A DNA stretch of 9,722 bases from Streptomyces sp. NRRL WC-3549 (GCF_000721935.1 NZ_KL585387.1:51965-61686); one strand, 5' to 3'; counted from the stretch's first letter, positions 1 through 6,833 are shown. Notes: generated from the letters alone by a model not told the origin. Numbers and translations are program-made.

Positions 1-2
1 AG

Positions 3-392
3 TTCGGGCTGCGCCGCCGCAAGGCGGTCGCCGCCGCCGAGGGCCGGCGGCTCCGGCTTTCGCACCCGTTCCTGCTCCTGGCCGCCCTCCTGCTGGTGGC
101 CGGGGCGGTGCTGGGCTCCTGGCTGGCGCTCGCGGGCGGCTGGGTGCTCGCGTACAGCTCCCGCAAGTTCTCGCGTACGGAGGCGAAGTGGGTGGCGTTG
201 GGCCTCCCGGGCGTGGTGGTGGCCGGTGCCTTCGTCTGGCTCTGGGGCCGTATGGACGGACGCTGGGGCGCCCCCATCGCGGAGGGCGCGATGGGGGACG
301 CGATGACGGAGCTGTGGCCGGTGGTCGTCCGCACGGCGGCGGTGGCGTCGGCGGCGTACCTGGTGTGGAGGTCCCGACGCCTGCCGGGGTGA
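3..392 (+). CDS. C-terminal part of a multi-pass membrane protein (5' end outside window)
   Basis: The frame is open from base 3 to a TGA at 390-392, giving 129 residues without their N-terminus. A GTG at 96 exists, but the open, membrane-type coding continues upstream of it, so the gene probably starts left of the window. The visible part opens with a basic stretch (FGLRRRKAVAAAEGRR). A long hydrophobic stretch of one or two helices follows (about residues 21-50), then a second segment (WVALGLPGVVVAGAFVWLW) and a third near the C-terminus (about residues 103-124), ending in a basic tail. This is the pattern of a small polytopic membrane protein with positively charged cytoplasmic ends. I do not recognise a named family and assign no function. 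A GC-rich stem follows the stop, so transcription may end there. Confidence 0.75.
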   Translation, partial: FGLRRRKAVAAAEGRRLRLSHPFLLLAALLLVAGAVLGSWLALAGGWVLAYSSRKFSRTEAKWVALGLPGVVVAGAFVWLWGRMDGRWGAPIAEGAMGDAMTELWPVVVRTAAVASAAYLVWRSRRLPG

Positions 393-402
393 GGGCGCGG
401 AC

Positions 403-441
403 GCGGCGGCCGGTGCCGGGACCGCACCCGGGCCGCGCCGC
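403..441 (+). terminator. Possible GC-rich terminator stem after the membrane-protein gene
   Basis: The stem lies 10 bases after the stop at 392. The core pairs 410-416 (CCGGTGC) with 424-431 (GCACCCGG, one bulged C) around a 7-base loop. Flanking bases 403-408 can pair with 436-441. There is no U-tract, as is usual in high-GC actinobacteria. The structure is seen in the sequence; termination is inferred. Confidence 0.45.
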
Positions 442-549
442 TCCTCGACCGCCGGAGGGACTCGGCCGGGTTCCCGGCGTGGTGGGCGTCAGACGTCCTG
501 GCCCGCAGCTCGCGCCGGGCCGCCCCCGGTCGCGCCGCGCACCGCTCGC

Positions 550-565
550 CCCCGGTCGCACGGGG
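550..565 (-). terminator. Small hairpin after the DUF6194 gene
   Basis: CCCCG (550-554) and CGGGG (561-565) form a 5-bp stem with a 6-base loop, 11 bases beyond the minus-strand stop codon at 577-579. It could help end the DUF6194 transcript. The stem is short and GC-rich, so chance formation is quite possible. Confidence 0.3.
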
Positions 566-576
566 CCAGGGGTGGC

Positions 577-1050
577 TCAGGCGCTCCCCGGCTCGTGGCG
601 CCGCTCGTACCGGCGGCGGGCGGCGTCGTGGGCGTCCCGCAGCAGCCGTACGACCGTGTCCGTCGTCCTGTCCCCCGGATTGACCACGCAGATCCAGCCG
701 AGTGCGCCGTACACCGGGTGCGGCATCACGCTGTCGACGGCGGCGTGGTCGCGGGGGTGACGGAGGCGGCGCGGGTCTTCGCCCGTCAGATCGAGGAACA
801 CCGGCCGGCCGACATGGACGTTCACACGCCAGCGGCCCGGAGGGTCGAGGTCGGAAGCGGTGTCGTCGGGATAGTCCTTGGTGACGATCGTCCCGTAGGG
901 CTGTACGCCCTGAGACATCCGCCCGTCAGGGGCGTAGGAGAAGAACGCGTCCCCCCAGGCGATCTCGGGGGAGCCGTCTCCCGGCTCCGGTACGAACACG
1001 AGCGCGCCGTCGAAGCCTCGTACGGTCGCGATGATCTGTTCCATACTCAT
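577..1050 (-). CDS. DUF6194 family protein
   Basis: A 157-residue soluble protein with no signal peptide or membrane segment. From memory of the family it matches DUF6194. It has the N-terminal MEQI start, an EIAWGDAFFSYAPDG stretch, GTIVTKDYPDDTASDLDPPG in the middle, and a C-terminal MPHPVYGALGWICVVNPG stretch followed by a helix rich in Arg and Ala. The molecular function of the family is unknown to me. The alternating strand and helix pattern vaguely recalls MmcQ/YjbR-type small proteins, but I would not annotate it that way. The ATG at 1050 is preferred over the ATG at 1044 because an AAGGTGA ribosome-binding site ends 10 bases upstream of it. The gene is divergent from a tandem MerR regulator. 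The dyad at 1055-1077 overlaps its ribosome-binding site, so it is probably a target of that regulator. Confidence 0.85.
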   Translation of the reverse strand: MSMEQIIATVRGFDGALVFVPEPGDGSPEIAWGDAFFSYAPDGRMSQGVQPYGTIVTKDYPDDTASDLDPPGRWRVNVHVGRPVFLDLTGEDPRRLRHPRDHAAVDSVMPHPVYGALGWICVVNPGDRTTDTVVRLLRDAHDAARRRYERRHEPGSA

Positions 1051-1054
1051 GGTT

Positions 1055-1077
1055 CAAGCATCACCTTCAAGTGCTTG
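1055..1077. promoter_or_regulatory. Putative MerR operator (inverted repeat) between divergent genes
   Basis: CAAGCA (1055-1060) and TGCTTG (1072-1077) are perfect inverted 6-bp arms around an 11-bp spacer. TTCAAG also occurs twice in direct orientation (1053-1058 and 1066-1071). The dyad lies in the 53-bp gap between the DUF6194 start (1050) and the MerR start (1104). The length and symmetry suit a MerR-family operator. It overlaps the DUF6194 ribosome-binding site. I could not place convincing -35/-10 boxes with the long spacer typical of MerR-activated promoters, so activation versus repression is open. Confidence 0.5.
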
Positions 1078-1103
1078 TGTGGGGTTCGGCTCGTGGGGGT
1101 CCG

Positions 1104-1925
1104 GTGAGCGGTTCGCAACGGGTGCTGCTCCGCACCGTCGATGTCGCCAGGGCGTCGGGGTACTCGGTGCAACAGGTGCGCGACCTCGAGCGGTTGGGAG
1201 TCATTCCTCCGGCCGCTCGGTCGGCCAACGGCTACCGGTCCTACACCCCGGTCCACGTGCGGGCTCTGGGCGCCTATCGCGGACTGGCGGGTGCCGTAGG
1301 ACCCGTCGTGGCCCGGAAGATGCTCGTGAAGCTGCGGACGGAGACGCTCACGGAGGCGGCCTCGGCGATCAGCGCGGTGCACGTGCAGCTCGCGCGGGAA
1401 CGGGAGGAGACCCTCCGCGCCCAACAGGCGTTGCGTGCGATCGAGGCCGAAGCGCACACACCCGGGTCCGAGCAGGAGGGCGACGCCATGACCATCACGG
1501 AGCTCGCGGGAGCGCTCGGTGTGCGTTCCTCGGCTCTGCGGTTCTGGGAGCAGGAAGGGCTGGTCCTGCCTGAGCGGGTGACGTCACTGCGAGCGCGCCG
1601 CTACGGCCCTTCGGCGGTCGGAGCGGCCAGGATCGTCGTCGCTCTCCGCGGTGCCGGATACGGCATCCCCGAGGTGCGCGAGATCATGGCCTCCCTGCAC
1701 CGGCACGACGGCTCGGGGGAGGCCCGGCGCATCCTGCGGCAACGCCTTGACCGGATCGCCGCGCGGACCGTGGCGCTCCTCCGGGCGGGCGCCGACCTGG
1801 CGGCCGTCGTCGCGTCCGCCGGTGAGCCGGCGGCCGTTCAGTCCTGCCGCGCGGGACCGAAGGCGGGGGGCCGGAGGCCGCCCCCGGCGGGGCCGGTGTC
1901 GCCGTCCTCCCACTCGGGGTCGTAG
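1104..1925 (+). CDS. Tandem-domain MerR family transcriptional regulator
   Basis: A 273-residue protein with two complete MerR-type winged-helix domains. Domain 1 covers about residues 9-78: a helix-turn-helix around ASGYSVQQVRDLERLGVIPP, then the wing motif NGYRSYTP. A charged, probably coiled-coil helix follows at about 80-118. Domain 2 covers about 129-198: TITELAGALGVRSSALRFWE, then GLVLPERV and RRYGPSAV. A second helical stretch follows at about 205-240, then a Pro/Gly/Ser tail. Classical MerR proteins have one DNA-binding domain per chain and dimerise through the coiled coil, so this chain may act as a pseudo-dimer. GTG 1104 is chosen because a GGGGGT run lies just upstream. GTG 1071, in the same frame, has no ribosome-binding site and lies inside the dyad. 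No effector domain is visible, so the inducer is unknown. It probably regulates itself and the divergent DUF6194 gene. Its last 88 bases are antisense to the next gene. Confidence 0.85.
   Translation: MSGSQRVLLRTVDVARASGYSVQQVRDLERLGVIPPAARSANGYRSYTPVHVRALGAYRGLAGAVGPVVARKMLVKLRTETLTEAASAISAVHVQLAREREETLRAQQALRAIEAEAHTPGSEQEGDAMTITELAGALGVRSSALRFWEQEGLVLPERVTSLRARRYGPSAVGAARIVVALRGAGYGIPEVREIMASLHRHDGSGEARRILRQRLDRIAARTVALLRAGADLAAVVASAGEPAAVQSCRAGPKAGGRRPPPAGPVSPSSHSGS
1474..1490 (+). promoter_or_regulatory. Strong internal ribosome-binding site and in-frame ATG inside the MerR gene
   Basis: AGGAGG at 1474-1479 is followed after 8 bases by an in-frame ATG at 1488-1490 (codon 129). It falls exactly in the linker before the second MerR domain. 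This is a better ribosome-binding site than the one at the gene's own start. Internal initiation would give a protein of about 145 residues carrying only the second MerR domain. The site is seen directly; its use is inferred. Confidence 0.5.
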
Positions 1926-2512
1926 GCGCAGGGTCCGGTGGCTCCGCCCATGAAGTACTCCCGGTCCGGAAGCCAGGTGAAGGACATCCGTTCGTCCCCG
2001 TCGTTCCGTTCCACGAACAGGTCCCAGTCGTCCGTCGCGTCGGCGCCACGGTAGGACGTGATCTCCCAGCCGTCGTCCTTGAGGTGCTGGTGCAGTCGGC
2101 GCAGGCCGGGGACGGCCTGGCTCGCGGGCACGTGATCCAGTGCCCAGCTGTGGCTCATCCGGTAGGCGCCGTCGACGGTCTCCTCGAGGTCGAACAGGCC
2201 CCCGCCGTAGCAGCCGGAGCCGGAGCCGAGCGTGTTCTCCGTGCTGACGCCGAGGACCTCGACCCCCGGCTCCACGGTGCGGGTGAACCCCAGTACTCCG
2301 TACGCCTCCTGGGAGCGCTGGAAGACGCGGTCCGCCATGTCCTCGGGCGCGACACGGGGGAAGTCCGCAGCCCCCCACGCGCCCCGCGCGAACTGAATGA
2401 TCAGCGCGAGCACGACCAGTGCGGCGCAGCAGCTTCCCAGGAACGCGAAGGAGGAGAAGCGGGACCTGGGCCCGGTCGGGACGGTGTCGGTCGGTGCGGT
2501 CTGTTCGGCCAT
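1838..2512 (-). CDS. Single-pass membrane-anchored protein of unknown function
   Basis: A 224-residue protein. A polar N-terminus of about 21 residues is followed by one hydrophobic segment (about residues 22-43, from FAFLGSCCAALVVL to LIIQFARG), then a soluble domain of about 180 residues. With no basic residues after the helix until later, an outside location of the large domain is the simplest topology. That domain has two cysteines, C101 (GSGCYGG) and C195 (GPCAYDP), which could form a disulphide. I recognise no family. ATG 2512 is chosen over an upstream TTG at 2566, which would add a poorly hydrophobic, histidine- and proline-rich tail. No ribosome-binding site precedes ATG 2512. Instead TACCGT lies 6 bases before it, as in a leaderless transcript. 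Its 3' end overlaps the convergent MerR gene by 88 bp. Confidence 0.75.
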   Translation of the reverse strand: MAEQTAPTDTVPTGPRSRFSSFAFLGSCCAALVVLALIIQFARGAWGAADFPRVAPEDMADRVFQRSQEAYGVLGFTRTVEPGVEVLGVSTENTLGSGSGCYGGGLFDLEETVDGAYRMSHSWALDHVPASQAVPGLRRLHQHLKDDGWEITSYRGADATDDWDLFVERNDGDERMSFTWLPDREYFMGGATGPCAYDPEWEDGDTGPAGGGLRPPAFGPARQD

Positions 2513-2518
2513 ACGGGG

Positions 2519-2524
2519 ACGGTA
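2519..2524 (-). promoter_or_regulatory. Candidate -10 box of a leaderless transcript
   Basis: On the minus strand TACCGT (2524 to 2519) ends 6 bases before ATG 2512, which would put the transcription start at or next to the start codon. No good -35 box is visible at 17-18 bp. An 8-bp palindrome, GCGTACGC, lies further upstream (2572-2579). The intergenic stretch 2513-2723 otherwise holds only the hairpin at 2684-2704. Confidence 0.35.
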
Positions 2525-2683
2525 TGCCCGGGGGCGGTGCGACGGATGGGGGCCGGTACCCGTCAAGGAGTGCGTACGCGTACTCAGTCGGGGCGGTGGC
2601 GTGCGCCGGGGCCCTTGGGGTGGCGACCCTCCCTGACCGGTAGGCGTGTTCGTTCCGGGCGGGCCAGGCGTTCCGGGCGCGCC

Positions 2684-2704
2684 GGCCCCCGGCCCGGGGA
2701 GGCC
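2684..2704 (-). terminator. Terminator-like hairpin after the siderophore uptake operon
   Basis: GGCC plus CCC (2684-2690) pairs with GGG plus GGCC (2697-2699 and 2701-2704). This gives 7 base pairs with one bulged A at 2700 and a 6-base loop. It lies 20 bases beyond the lipoprotein stop codon on the minus strand. There is no U-tract. The position at the end of a four-gene operon supports the call; termination itself is inferred. Confidence 0.45.
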
Positions 2705-2723
2705 GAAGGTCCGCCCCGCGCCG

Positions 2724-3722
2724 CTACTTCGTCAGGTCGGCCTGGAGCTCGTCCAGGATCTTGCCTGCGGCCGTGTAGCCGATGCCCTGGATCCACAGCT
2801 GGTCGTCCACCGGGAACACCATGCCGTTCTTCACCGCGGCCATGTTCTTCCACAGCCCGCTGCCCACGGTCTGCGTCTCCTTGGACTTCTTCGCGTCCCC
2901 GTACGTCGAGTGGAAGACCACGTCCGCGTCCGCCAGGTCGATCTTCTCCGGGCTGACGTCGTACGAGAAGCCGTCCTTGGCCTTGTCCACGATCGCGGGG
3001 CGGCCGAGGCCGACGTCCGCGAGGAGCGTCGCGATGTAGTTCTGCCTGCCGTAGATGCGGATGTCCGCGCCCTCGACGAACCGCACCATGCTGACCTCGG
3101 TGGCCGCCGCCTTCTCCTTGCCGCCGAGCGCCTCGGTGACCTTCGCCGTGTGGGTGTCGTAGTCGGCGATGACCTTCTCCGCCTCCGGCACCTTGCCGAG
3201 CGCGTTGGCGTGGGTCTGGAAGTTCTCCTTCCAGGTGTAGCCGGTGTTCTCCGTCATGACCGTCGGTGCGATCTTCTTCAGCTCGTCGTACTTGTCGCCG
3301 TGCCGGATCTTGCTGGTGAGGATCAGGTCGGGCTTGAGCGCGGCGATCGACTCCAGGTTCGGCGTCATCAGCGCGCCGACGTCCTTGATGCCGGCGACCC
3401 GGTCCTTCGGCAGGTAGCTCAGGAAGCCCGAGTCGACGTCCGCGTGCGTCGCCCCGACCGGCTTCACACCCAGGGTGAGCGCGGAGTCCAGCTCGGCGGT
3501 GTCCAGGACGACGACCCGCTTCGGCGCGGCGGGGACCTTCACGTTCCCCATCGCGGTGGAGACCGTGTGCGTGTCGGCCGCGGCGCCGCCACCGGACACG
3601 GCGTCCGAGCCCGAGTCGGAGCCGGAGTCCGACGACCCGCAGGCGGAGAGCGCCAGGGCGGTGGTCAGGGCGAAGGAGACGGCGGCGACGCCGCGGCGGC
3701 GGTCGCGGAGCGAACCGGTCAT
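2724..3722 (-). CDS. Iron-siderophore ABC transporter substrate-binding lipoprotein
   Basis: A 332-residue receptor of the FepB/FhuD-type periplasmic-binding family (PF01497 class). It captures a ferric siderophore outside the cell and hands it to the permease pair. The N-terminus has a basic region with R8-R9-R10, a hydrophobic stretch and a lipobox L25-S-A-C28, so Cys28 is the expected lipidated residue. The consecutive arginines leave Tat export possible. A Ser/Asp/Gly-rich linker with a 12-base DNA repeat follows (about residues 29-45). Typical family landmarks are PKRVVVLDTAELDSALTLGV, then NLESIAALKPDLIL, the long connecting helix after PEAEKVIADYD, and a C-terminal domain ending at IGYTAAGKILDEL. 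ATG 3722 lies one base after the ATPase stop codon, with GAAAGG upstream, so translation is probably coupled. It is the last gene of the operon. The actual siderophore cannot be told from sequence. Confidence 0.93.
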   Translation of the reverse strand: MTGSLRDRRRGVAAVSFALTTALALSACGSSDSGSDSGSDAVSGGGAAADTHTVSTAMGNVKVPAAPKRVVVLDTAELDSALTLGVKPVGATHADVDSGFLSYLPKDRVAGIKDVGALMTPNLESIAALKPDLILTSKIRHGDKYDELKKIAPTVMTENTGYTWKENFQTHANALGKVPEAEKVIADYDTHTAKVTEALGGKEKAAATEVSMVRFVEGADIRIYGRQNYIATLLADVGLGRPAIVDKAKDGFSYDVSPEKIDLADADVVFHSTYGDAKKSKETQTVGSGLWKNMAAVKNGMVFPVDDQLWIQGIGYTAAGKILDELQADLTK

Positions 3723-3723
3723 G

Positions 3724-4593
3724 TCAGAGTGCCTTTCGGGGAGAAGGGGCCATCGGGTTCCAGGGGGCGCCCGGCACGACGAGCGGCGAGCCCGTCACCG
3801 GGTCCGGGACGATCACCGCCTCCAGGCCGAAGACCTCACGGACGAGCGCGGCGGTCACGACGTCCTCGGGGTGCCCCTCGGCCACGATCCGGCCCGCCTT
3901 CATGGCGACCAGGTGGTCGGCGTACCGGGCCGCCTGGTTGAGGTCGTGGAGCACGGTGACGACGGTCCGCCCCCGGGTGCCGTCGGCCGCCGGGGTGGCG
4001 AGCCGGCGCACCAGGTCCAGGACCTCCACCTGGTGCGCGATGTCGAGGTACGTCGTCGGCTCGTCCAGGAGCAGCAGGTCGGTCTCCTGGGCGAGCGCCA
4101 TCGCGATCCACACACGCTGGCGCTGGCCGCCGGAGAGGGAGTCCACCGGCCGGTCGGCGAGCGCGGTGACGTCCGTACACTCCATGGCGTCCGTCACCGC
4201 CCGCTCGTCCGCGTCCGACCACTGCTGCCACCAGTGCTGGTGCGGCTGGCGGCCACGGGCGACCAGGTCGGAGACGGTGATCGCCTCGGGGGCCACCGGG
4301 GTCTGCGGCAGCAGCCCCACGGACTGGGCGATCTTCCGGGTGGGGATCCGGGACAGCTCGGTGCCGTCCAGGAGGACCGCGCCGCCGGCCGGTTTCAGCA
4401 GCCGCCCCAGCGCCCGCAGGGTGGTCGACTTGCCGCAGGCGTTCGGGCCGACGATGACCGTGACCCGACCGTCCGGCACGGCGAGGTCCAGCTCGTGGAC
4501 GACGGTGCGGTCCTCGTAGGCGAGGGTCAGCCCGCGGGCGGTCAGCCGGCTGGTCACGGTCTCCGTGGCGGCGTCGGGGCCGGTCGTCTTCAT
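3724..4593 (-). CDS. Siderophore ABC transporter ATP-binding protein (FecE/FepC type)
   Basis: A 289-residue ATPase that powers the two permeases at the inner face of the membrane. All nucleotide-binding motifs are intact: Walker [10 protein letters not shown] (49-57), Q-loop Gln97 in LLPQTP, ABC signature LSGGQRQR (153-160), Walker B LLLLDEPT (173-180), D-loop YLD (182-184) and H-loop His216 in VLHDLNQ. The sequence around [17 protein letters not shown] and [16 protein letters not shown] is typical of iron-siderophore importers (FepC/FhuC group). The start ATG (4593-4591) overlaps the TGA of the upstream permease in an ATGA arrangement. The same reading frame stays open far upstream of 4593, antisense to nothing but in the wrong frame of the permease genes, so the longer open frame is not the gene. 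The downstream receptor gene starts one base after its stop. Confidence 0.95.
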   Translation of the reverse strand: MKTTGPDAATETVTSRLTARGLTLAYEDRTVVHELDLAVPDGRVTVIVGPNACGKSTTLRALGRLLKPAGGAVLLDGTELSRIPTRKIAQSVGLLPQTPVAPEAITVSDLVARGRQPHQHWWQQWSDADERAVTDAMECTDVTALADRPVDSLSGGQRQRVWIAMALAQETDLLLLDEPTTYLDIAHQVEVLDLVRRLATPAADGTRGRTVVTVLHDLNQAARYADHLVAMKAGRIVAEGHPEDVVTAALVREVFGLEAVIVPDPVTGSPLVVPGAPWNPMAPSPRKAL

Positions 4594-5675
4594 GCGTTGC
4601 CTCCACTGCGGCCGCCGTGGCCGCGGATGATCAGCCAGATCAGGTACGGGGCGCCGACCGCCGCCGTCAGTACGCCCACCGGGAGCTCGGTCGGCGAGAA
4701 GAGCCTGCGGGCCAGCAGGTCGCCGAGGACGACGACGACCGCCCCCAGCAGCGCCGAGCACAGCAGCGGGATCTGCGCCGTACGGGTCATCCGGCGGGCG
4801 ATCTGCGGGGCCAGCAGCGCCACGAAGTCGACCGGGCCGGCCGTCCCCGTCGCCACCGAGGCCAGGACGACGCCGAGGGCGACGAGCCCCAGCCGTACCC
4901 GGCCGAGCCGCACACCGAGCGCCGTCGCGGTGTCGTCGTCCATCGAGACGGTGCGCTGCGCCCGGGCCGCCCACAGCACGGCGGGCAGCAGGACGAGCAG
5001 GGTCCAGCCGATGGGAGCGGCCTCGGCCCAGCCGCGGCCGTTGAGCGAGCCCGTCATCCAGATCTGCGCCTGCTGGGCGACGAGGTAGTCGCCCTTCGTC
5101 AGGAACAGGGTCGTCACCGAACGCAGGGCGACCGCGAAGCCGATGCCGATGAGGACGAAGCGGGTCGCGTGCAGCCCGCCGCGCCACGCGAACACGTAGA
5201 CGAGCGCCGCCGCGGCGACGCCGCCGAGGACGGAGAGGTACGGCAGGACCGTGTACGAGGTGACGCCGAAGGTCATCGCGCCGACCGTGAGGGCGCCCGC
5301 GCCCTGGCTGACGCCGATGATGTCCGGGCTGGCCAGCGGGTTGCGGGCCACGGTCTGGATCAGCGCCCCGGCGACACCGAACGCCAGGCCCACGAGCAGC
5401 CCGACCACCATCCGCGGCAGCCGCAGGGTGCCCACGACCAGCTCGTCCGGCGACGGCTGCCCGAGGACGACCTTCACCACCTCCGCGGGCGCCACGAAGC
5501 TCTCGCCGACGCAGAGGTACGCCACGCAGAGGGCGGCCAGCAGCACCGCCAGGCCCGACGCGACGAGCGCCGCCCGCCGGTGGAGCAGGAACCGGCCGCG
5601 CCGTCCGATCCGTACGACGCCGTAACCGGCCGGCCGGACCGAGGGACGGGCGGGAACCACCGTGTCCGTGATCAC
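4590..5675 (-). CDS. FecCD-family iron-siderophore ABC transporter permease (second subunit)
   Basis: A 361-residue polytopic membrane protein of the FecCD/BtuC family (PF01032), one half of the channel for the ferric siderophore. After a basic cytoplasmic N-terminus (about residues 1-35), a first helix (about 36-56) leads into a series of about ten hydrophobic segments. Family signatures include RLPR (85-88) followed by a helix, then [16 protein letters not shown] and IIGVSQGAG, which is the highly conserved region near the ATPase contact. The C-terminal [19 protein letters not shown] is also typical. The length is normal for the family. GTG 5675 is chosen because it forms a 4-base GTGA overlap with the stop of the first permease. 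The stop overlaps the ATPase start as ATGA. The three genes are therefore translationally coupled, and the two different permeases most likely form a heterodimer. Confidence 0.94.
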   Translation of the reverse strand: MITDTVVPARPSVRPAGYGVVRIGRRGRFLLHRRAALVASGLAVLLAALCVAYLCVGESFVAPAEVVKVVLGQPSPDELVVGTLRLPRMVVGLLVGLAFGVAGALIQTVARNPLASPDIIGVSQGAGALTVGAMTFGVTSYTVLPYLSVLGGVAAAALVYVFAWRGGLHATRFVLIGIGFAVALRSVTTLFLTKGDYLVAQQAQIWMTGSLNGRGWAEAAPIGWTLLVLLPAVLWAARAQRTVSMDDDTATALGVRLGRVRLGLVALGVVLASVATGTAGPVDFVALLAPQIARRMTRTAQIPLLCSALLGAVVVVLGDLLARRLFSPTELPVGVLTAAVGAPYLIWLIIRGHGGRSGGNA

Positions 5676-6682
5676 GCGGGCACCGCCTTCCGGCGTACGA
5701 GGGCGACGAGGAACGGCACACCGATCAGCGCCGTCATCACGCCCGCCGGCACCTCGCCGGGCGGGAGCACGATCCGGCCGACGACGTCGGAGACCAGCAG
5801 CATCACGGGCCCGATCAGTGCCGCCATGGGCAGCACCCAGCGGTGGTCGCCGCCGACGATCGCGCGGGCGATGTGCGGGACCGCGAGGCCGACGAAGGCG
5901 ATGGGCCCGGCCGCGGCGACCCCGGCGCCGGTCAGGACCGTGGCGCCGATGCCCCCGACGATCCGTACGGCCGCGACGTTCTGGCCCAGGCCCTTCGCCA
6001 CGTCCTCGCCCAGCGCCAGCGCGTCCAGCCCGCGCGCCACGGACAGCACCAGCACCACGCCGACCAGCAGGAACGGCCAGATCTGCTGGGCGACCTGGGC
6101 CTCGCGTCCGGCGACGGAACCGACCTGCCAGAAACGGAACTCGTCCAGCGCGGAGGCCTTGGTCGTGAGCACGCCCATGGTCACCGACACCAGCAGCGCG
6201 TTGATCGCCGCACCGCCCAGTGCGAGCTTCACCGGGGTGGCCCCGCCGCGGCCCCGGGAGGCGATGGCGTACACCGCGACGGACGCGACGGCGGCCCCCG
6301 CGAACGCGAACCACACGTACCCGGAGAGGGTGTGGATCCCGGCGTAGGCGATGGCCAGCACCACGGCCACCGAGGCGCCCTGGCTGATACCGAGGATCCC
6401 GGGGTCGGCGATGGGGTTGCGGGTGATGCCCTGGAGCGCCGTACCCGCGAGGGCGAGGGCCGCGCCGACCATCAGCCCGATCAGGGTGCGGGGCACCCGC
6501 ATCTCACGGATCACCTCGGCGGCGTCCGAGTGCCCGCCGTGCAGCAGGGCGTCGAGGACCGCGGACGGTGCGATGGTCCGCGCCCCCACCGCCAGGCTGA
6601 GCAGGACGGCCAGGAGCAGTGCGAGTACGGCCACCGTGGTCGCGAGCGCGCGTCTGGACAGGCGGGGTGTGGCGGGAGCCAT
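5672..6682 (-). CDS. FecCD-family iron-siderophore ABC transporter permease (first subunit)
   Basis: A 336-residue membrane permease of the FecCD/BtuC family and the first gene of the uptake operon. It has a short basic N-terminus ([11 protein letters not shown]), a first helix at about residues 12-33, and then the family signatures MRVPRT (61-66) and [20 protein letters not shown] (84-103). The C-terminal [23 protein letters not shown] region is also typical. About ten membrane segments are expected. ATG 6682 is taken as the start. No clear ribosome-binding site precedes it, and an in-frame TTG at 6712 would begin inside the iron box. It shares four bases (GTGA) with the next permease. The iron box at 6710-6728 lies 28 bases upstream, so the operon is expected to be off when iron is plentiful. 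Confidence 0.93.
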   Translation of the reverse strand: MAPATPRLSRRALATTVAVLALLLAVLLSLAVGARTIAPSAVLDALLHGGHSDAAEVIREMRVPRTLIGLMVGAALALAGTALQGITRNPIADPGILGISQGASVAVVLAIAYAGIHTLSGYVWFAFAGAAVASVAVYAIASRGRGGATPVKLALGGAAINALLVSVTMGVLTTKASALDEFRFWQVGSVAGREAQVAQQIWPFLLVGVVLVLSVARGLDALALGEDVAKGLGQNVAAVRIVGGIGATVLTGAGVAAAGPIAFVGLAVPHIARAIVGGDHRWVLPMAALIGPVMLLVSDVVGRIVLPPGEVPAGVMTALIGVPFLVALVRRKAVPA

Positions 6683-6709
6683 CGGAACCAATCGGGTGAG
6701 CGAAACGAG

Positions 6710-6728
6710 CAAGGTAAGCCTTGGCTGA
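6710..6728 (-). promoter_or_regulatory. Putative iron box (IdeR/DmdR-type operator)
   Basis: The minus-strand 19-mer TCAGCCAAGGCTTACCTTG matches the actinobacterial iron-box consensus TTAGGTTAGSCTAACCTAA at 12 of 19 positions by my count. The conserved AGGCTnACCT centre-right half is well kept and the left half is degenerate. It lies 28 bases upstream of the first permease. This is the expected position for an operator overlapping the -10 region. The match is read from sequence, the consensus is from memory, and regulation is inferred. Confidence 0.6.
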
Positions 6729-6821
6729 GTCTATGCGCGGCCCGTCGGCCCGGTCAGTGCGGGCCGGGGCGCCGACCGCCGGCCGCCACCCGGCGGGCTC
6801 CGCCCCGGTTCCGGTGCTCGG

Positions 6822-6827
6822 CACAAT
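6822..6827 (+). promoter_or_regulatory. Candidate -10 box of a leaderless HAD-hydrolase transcript
   Basis: CACAAT (6822-6827), close to the TAnnnT type, ends 6 bases before ATG 6834, so transcription could begin at the start codon. No ribosome-binding site is present upstream of the ATG. No convincing -35 box is visible. The rest of the gap 6683-6833 holds the iron box and otherwise nothing I can name. Confidence 0.35.
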
Positions 6828-6833
6828 GGCCGC

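Noticed and set aside
1040..1070. A MerR-type promoter for DUF6194 (TTGAAG, 19-bp spacer, TATGGA)
   Set aside because: The implied transcription start would lie inside the conserved DUF6194 N-terminus and remove both good ATG codons.
1071..1103. GTG 1071 as start of the MerR gene
   Set aside because: It is inside the inverted repeat, has no ribosome-binding site, and the added residues are unlike MerR N-termini.
2513..2566. Upstream TTG start for the membrane-anchored protein
   Set aside because: It would add 18 His/Pro/Arg-rich residues before a normal membrane-protein N-terminus, with no better ribosome-binding site.
3724..5721. A 665-codon minus-strand frame containing the ATPase
   Set aside because: Only the part from ATG 4593 encodes the ATPase. 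Upstream residues are an out-of-frame reading of the second permease, so this is not a fusion protein.
4590..6314. A 574-codon minus-strand frame containing the second permease
   Set aside because: Sequence before GTG 5675 is an out-of-frame reading of the first permease. The GTGA overlap marks the real start.
6683..6712. Upstream TTG start for the first permease
   Set aside because: It falls inside the iron box and lacks a ribosome-binding site.
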